DNA of 14,960 nt from Chthonomonadaceae bacterium (lineage in GTDB: Bacteria > Armatimonadota > Chthonomonadetes > Chthonomonadales > Chthonomonadaceae): positions 1 through 14,960 of the forward strand of contig JACMPS010000453.1 of assembly GCA_014377395.1 (NCBI GenBank), read 5' to 3'. Numbering within the stretch: position 1 is the first letter of the stretch; each line of letters begins with the position of its first letter. The position numbers and the translations under genes are program-made. The notes under the pieces were generated by a model. That model had not been told where the DNA came from. It searched no databases and saw nothing but the letters and a program-made list of their open reading frames with translations. Shown piece by piece: positions 6,924 through 13,732 of the stretch.

Positions 6924-6940
6924 CCGCGTAAGTCCTAACT

Positions 6941-7158
6941 GTAAGGAAAAGCGAAATTGCTGAGAAGGATAACAGCGCGTACCAGACTTCCCCCCAGAAT
7001 TTTTTGTCCTCTTCCTCGTGATTGCCTTTATGGGAATTATGGCATTTTTAGAATTACGGACGGCAAGCCAGGAACTCAAAAGCGAGAATGAGCGCATTGC
7101 TGTTGTCAAAGCAGAACTTCCCTGAACGCTGCCGGAGGGCGAAGAGTACCTGCGCGAT
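6941..7158 (+). pseudogene. Detached N-terminal part (TM1) of the MotA/TolQ/ExbB-like gene
   Basis: In the frame of the downstream gene, codons from 6973 encode DFPPEFFVLFLVIAFMGIMA and then a charged segment to VVKAELP. That is a membrane helix followed by a short amphipathic stretch, ending in TGA at 7123-7125. Translation then continues in the same frame as TLPEGEEYLRDMPDSPGILV into the larger ORF. Upstream, an open frame (SEIAEKDNSAYQTSP) joins this one only if the six-C run at 6990-6995 had one more C. No good start codon is found between the IS end and the helix. I read this as the original first membrane segment, cut off by a nonsense codon and probably an indel, next to the IS insertion. 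Sequencing error is the alternative. Confidence 0.6.
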
Positions 7159-8496
7159 ATGCCGGACTCGCCGGGTATTCTTGTCTTGCGGGGTGCGCTT
7201 GCGGAAGGACAGGTCGCCATTGACGATCTGCCTTACTATGGTCGTATTCCCTTTTCGCGTTACATGGCGGGTATCTTTGTTTTCCTCGGATTGCTCGGCA
7301 CCGTGATCGGATTGGGGCGTACCGTCTCCAGTCTCAGAACCACGATTGCCCCCACCTCGATCTCCAGTTCCGCCGCCAATGGAGCGAACGCATCTCGACG
7401 GCTTTCCAGTAGCGAAACCGCCAATGAATTGATGAACCAGACCATCCGCGTACAAGCGGGAATCAATGGAATGTTAAGCGGGATAGGCGGCACTTTTCTC
7501 TGCACGATGCTCGGTATTTTCGCAACGATTGTTCTTTCCGCGTTTAACTCGAAATATCTGAATGAGTGTCAGAAACTGGAACAGCGATTGATAGACCTTG
7601 CTTCCGGCAAACTGAGACCGCTTCGCTTGAGCCGAAACAGAGAGGAACAGCGCACAAACGAGGAGTTAATCAAAGCAACCAAAGTTTTGAGTAGCATCGC
7701 CCGCCAACTTTCCGCTAACATCAATCCCACTGAAGCCCTGACCGCTAAAATGGCGGAGGTCAATGAGGAAACTGCAAAGCACGTTGGCGTACTGACGGCA
7801 ATGGTGAAGACTCTCGATACCGTGATGAAGGCGATCAACGAGGAGCGCGTGGGTCTCGACGAGATGACGAAAGACGTTCGCAACTCGGCGGAATGGATGG
7901 CGGAAAAAGCCGCCAAAACCCTCTCCGAAATGCAAACGACACTGGCGGGAACGATCACAAACATTGCCCTCGAAGTGCGTACTTTGCGTGAAGGATTGGT
8001 CACTGCACAGGGAGAGCAACAGAAATCGCTTGAAGAACTGCTTGGAGGATTGGAGCGTACCCATCATGATTTGCGTACCCTGCATCGTCGCTTTGAGAGT
8101 GTCCTCAACGATGTTGCGGATGTGGTGGAAAGGTCCCCTTTACATCAGGAACTCAAGGAATTACGCACGGATTTGCTCAAAGAGACTACCGAAGTCAAAC
8201 AAAAAATCAGCACCCTTGCCTCGGTCACGCCACAAAGATTTACTCCCGAATCCAGTCTCCGTTCCGATCCCAATCCCCGTAACGAAAGGCATCAGAAAAG
8301 GAAAGGCAGGGGCAGAACCAAATACCTAACCCTGCATTGTCAAAAAGGGGCGGCTCTCGTTTTCAATAAAACGGGAGCCGCCCCTTTCAATGGATCTTCA
8401 CAAAGTGATCAAATCGAACTAGATCAGATCAAAGCGATCCAGATTCATCACCTTTGTCCAGGCGGCAACAAAGTCATGCACGAATTTTTCGTGTGA
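7159..8496 (+). CDS. MotA/TolQ/ExbB-like channel protein with long coiled-coil tail, probably a broken gene
   Basis: The longest intact ORF starts at ATG 7159 (445 residues), but the protein probably began upstream, before the IS. Residues 35-58 (YMAGIFVFLGLLGTVIGL) and about 103-130 (GMLSGIGGTFLCTMLGIFAT) are the two conserved helices of the MotA/TolQ/ExbB proton-channel family. Residues 135-350 form a long, heptad-like coiled coil, reminiscent of ZorA or other long-tailed stators. TM1 lies in the detached upstream segment. The ORF has no ribosome site of note. It runs through a strong terminator hairpin and into the 3' end of katG on the other strand. In another frame a stop lies at 8327-8329, just before the hairpin, so the true C-terminus may be frameshifted. 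No OmpA/MotB-like partner is in the window. Confidence 0.65.
   Translation: MPDSPGILVLRGALAEGQVAIDDLPYYGRIPFSRYMAGIFVFLGLLGTVIGLGRTVSSLRTTIAPTSISSSAANGANASRRLSSSETANELMNQTIRVQAGINGMLSGIGGTFLCTMLGIFATIVLSAFNSKYLNECQKLEQRLIDLASGKLRPLRLSRNREEQRTNEELIKATKVLSSIARQLSANINPTEALTAKMAEVNEETAKHVGVLTAMVKTLDTVMKAINEERVGLDEMTKDVRNSAEWMAEKAAKTLSEMQTTLAGTITNIALEVRTLREGLVTAQGEQQKSLEELLGGLERTHHDLRTLHRRFESVLNDVADVVERSPLHQELKELRTDLLKETTEVKQKISTLASVTPQRFTPESSLRSDPNPRNERHQKRKGRGRTKYLTLHCQKGAALVFNKTGAAPFNGSSQSDQIELDQIKAIQIHHLCPGGNKVMHEFFV
8344..8387. terminator. Bidirectional terminator between the channel gene and katG
   Basis: GGGGCGGCTCTCGTTTT (8347-8363) pairs with AAAACGGGAGCCGCCCC (8368-8384) over 17 bp with one G-T wobble and a CAAT loop, extended by three A-T pairs. 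Reading from katG, a five-T run follows the stem. From the plus strand only three Ts follow. It sits 32 nt past the katG stop, where convergent genes meet. Confidence 0.88.
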
Positions 8497-10785
8497 ACCT
8501 TCCCACCCGTAGACCTCTGCAATGGCTCTCAGTTCTGAGTTCGAGCCGAAGATAAGATCAACACGAGTCCCTGTCCACTTAACTTCACCCGTTGCACGAT
8601 CCCGCCCCTCAAACACGTCCTCATCTTCCGAGATCGCCTTCCATGTTGTGCCTAAATCGAGCAGGTTGACAAAGAAGTCGTTGGTGAGAGTTTCCGGGCG
8701 ATGCGTGAATACTCCGTGTTTGGATCCGTCGGCGTTTGTGTTCAGCACACGCATACCGCCCACAAGTGCCGTCATTTCCGGCGCGGTCAGGGTCAGCAGT
8801 TGCGCTCTGTCCACAAGCCTGTCTTCTGCCGCTGTCGCGCAATTTACGTTGCGGAACCCGTCCTTTTTCGGCTCAAGAGAGACAAAGGAAATCACATCGG
8901 TTTGCTCTTGCGACGCATCGGTACGTCCCGACGTGAAAGGCACGGTAATCGTCAGTCCGGCATTTTTTGCCGCCTGCTCGATGCCCGCACCTCCACCAAG
9001 AACAACCAAGTCCGCCAGCGAAACCTGTTTGCCGCCCGAAGAGGCACTATTGAACTCTGTCTGAATGCCCTCCAGCGTGTTCAGCACCGTTGCCAGTTGA
9101 GCCGGATTGTTGATTTTCCAGTCTTTCTGAGGCGAGAGGCGAATCCGTGCGCCGTTCGCGCCCCCCCGCTTGTCGGAGTTACGGAAGGTAGAGGCGGACG
9201 CCCAGGCGGTAGCAACCAGTTGGGACACGGAAAGTCCCGACGCAAGAATCTTCGCTTTCAGTGCGGTGATGTCATTTTCATCAATCAATTCATGCGTGAC
9301 GGCGGGAACAGGATCCTGCCAGATAAGTTCTTCCGAGGGCACTTCCGACCCCAGGTAGCGGGCAATGGGTCCCATGTCGCGGTGCGTGAGTTTAAACCAT
9401 GCCCGTGCAAAGGCGTCCGCAAACTCATCCGGGTTCTCGAAAAAGCGACGGGAAACTTTCTCATAAGCCGGGTCCACTCTCAGAGCAATATCTGTTGTCA
9501 GCATAAAGGGCGCGTGACTTTTTGACGGATCGTGTGCATCCGGGACTGTCCCTGCACCTCCGTTGTCTTTCGGTTTCCACTGATACGCACCTGCCGGACT
9601 TTTCGTCAGTTCCCAGTCAAATCCGAACAGATTCTCGAAGTAGTTGTTGCTCCACTTCGCAGGTGTAGTCGTCCACGCCCCTTCAAGTCCACTGGTAATC
9701 GTATGAACGCCCCTACCGCTCTCGAAAGAGTTTTTCCAACCACGACTCTGCTCCTCAGTACCCGCCGCCGCAGGTTCTCGACCCACATACGTCGCGGGAT
9801 CGGCAGCTCCATGCGTTTTGCCGAAGGTGTGGCCCCCTGCAATTAGCGCAACCGTCTCTTCGTCGTTCATCGCCATGCGCCCGAAAGTCTCCCGAATGTC
9901 GTGGGCTGACGCAAGGGGATCGGGTTTTCCGTTAGGCCCTTCCGGGTTCACGTAGATCAAGCCCATTTGCACGGCTCCCAGAGGATTTTCCAGTTCGCGG
10001 TTTCCCGTGTAGCGTGTGTCTCCAAGCCACTCCGTTTCGGAACCCCAGTAAATGTCTTCTTGAGGCTCCCACACATCCTCACGTCCGCCGCCAAACCCGA
10101 AGGTCTTAAAGCCCATTGACTCAAGAGCGCAGTTTCCGGCAAGCACCATTAAATCCGCCCACGAAAGTTTCTGACCGTATTTCTTTTTAACGGGCCAGAG
10201 CAACAATCGCGCTTTGTCGAGGTTTGCGTTGTCGGGCCAGCTGTTGAGGGGTGCAAAGCGTTGTGTGCCGGAACCCGCGCCGCCACGTCCGTCCGTGATG
10301 CGGTAAGTCCCTGCGCTGTGCCATGCCATTCGGATGAAAAACGGCCCGTAATGACCGTAATCGGCGGGCCACCAGTCCTGAGAAGCCGTCATCAGATCGA
10401 AAAGGTCTCCCTTGACAGCGGCTAGATCGAGGGTCTTGAACTCTTCCGCGTAGTTGAACGACTCATCCATAGGATTGGACAGGCAAGAATGTTGACGGAG
10501 AATATTCAACTTGAGTTGGTTGGGCCACCAGTCCCGGTTTCTTGTGCCGCCCCCGGCGGCTTGCTTGAATTCGCCCCCCTGAAAGGGACACTTGCTCTCC
10601 GCATTAAGCGAACTGTCTTCCTCGGCATGGCGATTAGTGTTTGCATGGCTGTCATCATTCATCTCGCCGACGCGGGTTGCATGACCTTCGCTGTTCAGAT
10701 TGAGGTCACGGTTTTCATGGATGACACTATCCGCCGTGTCCATTGCCGTGCCTGTAACGATGCCTGTAGATGTTTGTTCTTCCAT
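8419..10785 (-). CDS. katG: Catalase-peroxidase KatG
   Basis: This bifunctional haem enzyme removes hydrogen peroxide. The start at 10785 has AAGG about 10 nt upstream; frame upstream of it overlaps fur and is not used. The product is 788 residues (E. coli about 726). The distal haem pocket has Arg152, Trp155 and His156 in RMAWHSAGTYR. Tyr278 (GLIYVNPEGP) and Met304 are spaced like the Met-Tyr-Trp cross-link, and the proximal His319 is in AGGHTFGKTHGA. The C-terminal duplicated domain is complete. The N-terminus carries about 65 hydrophilic residues before the usual CPF start of the family, with no signal peptide. An internal Met at 42 could be an alternative start. The gene lies 100 bp after fur, as in actinobacterial furA-katG operons. 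A 6-bp inverted repeat (10810-10815/10841-10846) is in the gap. Confidence 0.96.
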   Translation of the reverse strand: MEEQTSTGIVTGTAMDTADSVIHENRDLNLNSEGHATRVGEMNDDSHANTNRHAEEDSSLNAESKCPFQGGEFKQAAGGGTRNRDWWPNQLKLNILRQHSCLSNPMDESFNYAEEFKTLDLAAVKGDLFDLMTASQDWWPADYGHYGPFFIRMAWHSAGTYRITDGRGGAGSGTQRFAPLNSWPDNANLDKARLLLWPVKKKYGQKLSWADLMVLAGNCALESMGFKTFGFGGGREDVWEPQEDIYWGSETEWLGDTRYTGNRELENPLGAVQMGLIYVNPEGPNGKPDPLASAHDIRETFGRMAMNDEETVALIAGGHTFGKTHGAADPATYVGREPAAAGTEEQSRGWKNSFESGRGVHTITSGLEGAWTTTPAKWSNNYFENLFGFDWELTKSPAGAYQWKPKDNGGAGTVPDAHDPSKSHAPFMLTTDIALRVDPAYEKVSRRFFENPDEFADAFARAWFKLTHRDMGPIARYLGSEVPSEELIWQDPVPAVTHELIDENDITALKAKILASGLSVSQLVATAWASASTFRNSDKRGGANGARIRLSPQKDWKINNPAQLATVLNTLEGIQTEFNSASSGGKQVSLADLVVLGGGAGIEQAAKNAGLTITVPFTSGRTDASQEQTDVISFVSLEPKKDGFRNVNCATAAEDRLVDRAQLLTLTAPEMTALVGGMRVLNTNADGSKHGVFTHRPETLTNDFFVNLLDLGTTWKAISEDEDVFEGRDRATGEVKWTGTRVDLIFGSNSELRAIAEVYGWEGSHEKFVHDFVAAWTKVMNLDRFDLI

Positions 10786-10885
10786 TGATCTTGCCTTTTC
10801 TATGTAGGAGCGATTGAAAAAATGGGCTAACCCTCTTTGTAATCGCCTGAGTTGTGTTTGTACCCGAAGGAGAATCCTTTGGGAA

Positions 10886-11401
10886 TTAGGGTTGGGTTTC
10901 CGATGAAATGTCGGGTGCGTTGCCAGGGTGCGTTCCGGCTTCGTTTTCGATGCCACTCTCGACTTCATGATTCGGAGCCGAATTTTGGCACGCGGGACAG
11001 AAGCCCCAGAACGTGACCTCGGCTTCCGCAATCAGAAATCCGTGCGTCGTGGCGGGTTCCAGACAGGGCCGTTGCCCGACAACACAATCCACGTCCTCAA
11101 TTCGCCCGCATTGCTTGCAAACCAGATGATGATGGTTGTCACCGACTCGGGCTTCATAGAGCGCGGGGGCGTTCGCGGGTTCGATTCGCCGTACGAGTCC
11201 CCCTTCCAGCAGGGCATGGAGATTATCGTAAACCGCCTGCCGTGAAAGACTGCCGAGGCGTTCACGAGCCTCGACGGTAATGGCATCGGCATTAAGGTGT
11301 CCGCCCCGGTAAACCGCCGCCAGCACCGCAAGACGGGGTGCGGTCACTCGCATTCCCGCCAGCCGTAACTTTTCCTTGAGTATTTCGACATTCTTCATCA
11401 T
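10886..11401 (-). CDS. furA: Fur-family regulator, FurA/PerR-like
   Basis: The 171-residue product has a winged-helix domain at about 1-80 (LRLAGMRVTAPRLAVLAAV, then SLSRQAVYDNLHALLEGGLV) and a metal-binding dimerisation domain with DNHHHLVCKQCG (88-99; Cys95, Cys98) and CPAC (135-138). The two CxxC pairs fit the structural zinc site, and the His cluster the regulatory metal site. Position directly before katG indicates a peroxide-sensing repressor of katG and of itself, as known for FurA of actinobacteria; FurA versus PerR cannot be decided by eye. Residues from about 140 (NSAPNHEVESGIENEAGTHP) form an acidic tail beyond the usual length. Two adjacent ATGs at 11401 and 11398 compete as start. 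No ribosome site precedes either, which suits a leaderless mRNA. Confidence 0.9.
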   Translation of the reverse strand: MMKNVEILKEKLRLAGMRVTAPRLAVLAAVYRGGHLNADAITVEARERLGSLSRQAVYDNLHALLEGGLVRRIEPANAPALYEARVGDNHHHLVCKQCGRIEDVDCVVGQRPCLEPATTHGFLIAEAEVTFWGFCPACQNSAPNHEVESGIENEAGTHPGNAPDISSETQP

Positions 11402-11407
11402 GGAGTT

Positions 11408-11436
11408 ATGATGTCACCTAATCTGGAATTTGTCAA
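11408..11436 (-). promoter_or_regulatory. fur-katG promoter, probably giving a leaderless mRNA
   Basis: On the minus strand TTGACA (11436-11431) is followed after 17 bp by CATCAT (11413-11408). The expected initiation point, 6-8 nt further, falls at or next to the fur ATG at 11401. No ribosome site is seen before that ATG. Confidence 0.5.
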
Positions 11437-11455
11437 GAAAAAGATTGTGTCAAGA
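11422..11455 (-). promoter_or_regulatory. Candidate Fur-family operator over the fur -35 region
   Basis: On the minus strand TCTTGACA occurs twice, at 11455-11448 and 11438-11431, 17 bp apart. The second opens an imperfect palindrome, TCTTGACAAATTCCAGA (11438-11422), that covers the -35 box. Its TTGAC..ATTCCAGA form resembles, from memory, the conserved sequence before actinobacterial furA. No classical AT-rich PerR box is obvious. Confidence 0.4.
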
Positions 11456-11479
11456 GAAAAAGAAGAGTCAAAGAGGGGG

Positions 11480-13645
11480 TCACGGTTTTAGTTTCGGTAA
11501 GGAGATTATACCCGCACCTGGATTTCCAGTAGGCGGGGGGGCATGGTCAACGAGGGCGGGAGAACCCAGTAGCTCGGTGAGAAGCGGCTTGAGACCGTCC
11601 GCCCATATCTCGTATCCCCTGACAGTGGGATGCAGCTTGTCTTCGCTATTCATCACGCCCTCGAACAGCAACCCGGCTTTGTCCGCCAGCCTCTTGTTGA
11701 TGTTCAGAAAGCGGATTGTTTTCCTGTCCTCTAGAAAGGACAGATTTACATTGATTCGGTTTATCGTGGGTATGGCGTCTGCGTGATCATTTCTAGGGAA
11801 GAGGGCGGTCAGGAGGATTGTCGCGTGTGGCGCTTTCGCTCTGCACACACGCAACAGTGCCTCGATCCCTTGCGTCACCCCGGCAACGGTCAGATCATCG
11901 CTTCCCTGAGTTCCAAAGTCAAGGTTGTTGGTTCCGGCAAGAATGACAATGACTTTTGGATTGACGCCCTCGAGTTCACCCCTCTCCATTCGCCACAGGA
12001 TATTCTCGATTTTGTCCCCTCCCCAGCCGAAATTGCCCGCGTTCCACCCAAAAAAGTTAGCGTTCCAGTTTTGCAAAAGTTCCGCATACTGTGGGTCGCT
12101 ACACCCCCAGCGACGCACAATGGAGTCACCCACAAAGTAAAGATCAATGCCCCCCTTTTTTGCCTTCTCCACAAGTTGCAGGTGGGCAATCGCGGAATTT
12201 GCATCCTCTCTGGGAGTGGCAATTGTAGTCTTTGCAGGCACAACCTGACGAGAGGTTTTACCTTTCTGCCGGGGTGCCTCAATATAACGTTGCACCCACT
12301 CAAAAAATGGGGGCCAGTTAGGTGTCACCTCATGTCCGCCCTCGTGTTGCCGCCATGCCAGTTCGCCGCCGATCAATGTCTTCACGGGAGGCATGACATC
12401 CGTCAAGTAATCGCCCGCAGTGCCGAGGTCTTTTTTTTCCAGCAAGCGATACACCTGCCCCGCGAGAACCGTTGCCATGAAACTGCCATGTGCATCCACC
12501 CATTTAGCATCGCCATGCTCCACAACTCCATAACTGATAAAGCAGGGTCTTGGAGCGCACAAGGCGATCAATTCATGCGAGTCAACCGGGAGGTCAGCGG
12601 CGGTCTTAGGCGGGTCTGAAGCACCGTACTTGATAAAGTTTCCTGCCATCCAGTAGGATTCACCCCCCGCGAGATTTTCAACCGCTTCACCAAAGATATG
12701 GCGATGTAGTTTCGCCCCGCCCTCTCCGGAAGAGCCAATTAGCCCGACGGCAATCCGCGTGTCAAAGGCTTGTGCTACAAGAGCCGCCTTACCATAGCGC
12801 GAAAGCCCCTCAATGCCCACTTTTTTGGGGTCAACCAGAGAGTTTCGGTTTTCTTCAAAGTAGTCAATAAGTCGGCTTGCACCCCATTGCCAGGCACGTA
12901 AGGCACCCCAATCATCCGGCTTTCTGGGTTGACCCTTATTGGTCAGCCCAATGATTCCGGTTTTCATCCGGCTGTTATCAGGCTGAATGCTTGTCGGAAT
13001 AATGTGTCCGTAGCCCCAACCTTTGGAGAGAGCGAGTTGTTTCCAGGCAGGAACAAAGCCGGAACGCCCCGTTCCAAAAGCAAGTTCGATCATGATTGGC
13101 ACAGGCTTTTTCGAATTTGTTGGAACCGTGAAACTCGCCTGAATCTCAACCGAAATCTGCGGGTAGGCACGATTGTCAACGTGTCCTAGAAGAGATTTTG
13201 TCAGGGTGGGGATGCCGTCGGATTCCCCCGTTGTGGCGGAAATCACTCGCCAGAAAACACGAGGGACGTTTTTCGGGATGCGTCCGTAAACTTCGCGCTC
13301 GAAATCTTCCAGAACCTCTGCCCGACGCTTCCGCCATTGTCCGGCTCGAGTCACTTTCGTTCCGTCCTTCATCCGAAGAACGTCCGGCATTGTGTCTTTG
13401 TAGGGGTTCGCGAGGGCTTCATCAAAAGTAGATTGATTGTTAGGATCGGGGCCCTGCCGAATGGCTTTAATCCCCAGTTGACTCATCATGTGTTGGTGGT
13501 CGTCATCGTCTGCTCCGGTCTCCTTGTTTTGCCCGTTACCAATCTGTGGCAAAAGAAAAGCGAGCAGAACAGCCGCCGCCCGAAGCAACGGATAAGGGGA
13601 TAGGTTCTGTAGATAGGGTAAACAAAGTTGTTGTCTGGCGTACAT
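11480..13645 (-). CDS. Secreted two-domain esterase: CE15-like glucuronoyl esterase fused to SGNH hydrolase
   Basis: ATG at 13645 has GGAGA upstream. Residues 1-39 form a signal peptide (LLRAAAVLLAFLLPQI), so the 721-residue enzyme is exported. Residues 60-460 form an alpha/beta-hydrolase of the CE15 type: nucleophile Ser282 in GLSRYGKAA, SSGEGGAKLHRH at 305-316, PVDSHELIALCAPRP at 353-367, and His438 in HEGGHEVTPNWP. CE15 enzymes cut esters between xylan glucuronic acid and lignin. Residues 498-695 are an SGNH/GDSL hydrolase: Ser508 in FVGDSI, Gly543 in GWGGD, Asn574 in AGTNN, and Asp669/His672 in DKLHPT. This part probably removes acyl groups from sugars. The tail after about 695 is Pro-rich. 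The gene lies 87 bp after the dioxygenase gene. Confidence 0.87.
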   Translation of the reverse strand: MYARQQLCLPYLQNLSPYPLLRAAAVLLAFLLPQIGNGQNKETGADDDDHQHMMSQLGIKAIRQGPDPNNQSTFDEALANPYKDTMPDVLRMKDGTKVTRAGQWRKRRAEVLEDFEREVYGRIPKNVPRVFWRVISATTGESDGIPTLTKSLLGHVDNRAYPQISVEIQASFTVPTNSKKPVPIMIELAFGTGRSGFVPAWKQLALSKGWGYGHIIPTSIQPDNSRMKTGIIGLTNKGQPRKPDDWGALRAWQWGASRLIDYFEENRNSLVDPKKVGIEGLSRYGKAALVAQAFDTRIAVGLIGSSGEGGAKLHRHIFGEAVENLAGGESYWMAGNFIKYGASDPPKTAADLPVDSHELIALCAPRPCFISYGVVEHGDAKWVDAHGSFMATVLAGQVYRLLEKKDLGTAGDYLTDVMPPVKTLIGGELAWRQHEGGHEVTPNWPPFFEWVQRYIEAPRQKGKTSRQVVPAKTTIATPREDANSAIAHLQLVEKAKKGGIDLYFVGDSIVRRWGCSDPQYAELLQNWNANFFGWNAGNFGWGGDKIENILWRMERGELEGVNPKVIVILAGTNNLDFGTQGSDDLTVAGVTQGIEALLRVCRAKAPHATILLTALFPRNDHADAIPTINRINVNLSFLEDRKTIRFLNINKRLADKAGLLFEGVMNSEDKLHPTVRGYEIWADGLKPLLTELLGSPALVDHAPPPTGNPGAGIISLPKLKP

Positions 13646-13732
13646 TCATTTCTCCGGAATTTATGTGACGAATAGTTGCGATCTCTACGCGCCTGAGGGT
13701 GAGTTTCGACGTGAGAAAGAGAGACGGCAGGA

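Larger units (their letters stand above)
5878..6940 (-). mobile_element. Complete insertion sequence, IS701-like
   Basis: Perfect 20-bp terminal inverted repeats, AGTTAGGACTTACGCGGTTG at 5878-5897 and its reverse complement at 6921-6940, bound a 1063-bp element with one transposase gene. The bases just outside read GT on both sides, so a 2-bp target duplication is possible but too short to be convincing. The element looks intact, which suggests a fairly recent insertion. Confidence 0.88.

Noticed and set aside
8393..8439. Five GATC sites within 47 bp near the katG end
   Set aside because: Three are fixed by codons of the KatG C-terminus. The cluster is probably chance, with no sign of an origin nearby.
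5058..8496. A complete Zorya defence system
   Set aside because: Only the channel protein resembles ZorA. No ZorB (OmpA-like), helicase or nuclease partner is present, and the upstream protein does not match any Zorya component.
8701..9525. 274-codon open frame on the plus strand, opposite katG
   Set aside because: It lies fully inside katG on the other strand, has no ribosome site, and the product is Arg/Cys-rich without a recognisable domain. Typical shadow of a GC-rich gene.
10786..11031. Upstream extension of the katG frame by 82 codons
   Set aside because: It overlaps fur in another phase, is Arg-rich, and the ATG at 10785 has the better ribosome site.
11783..12619. 278-codon plus-strand frame opposite the CE15/SGNH gene
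   Set aside because: Antisense to a gene with clear catalytic motifs. No ribosome site and no domain.
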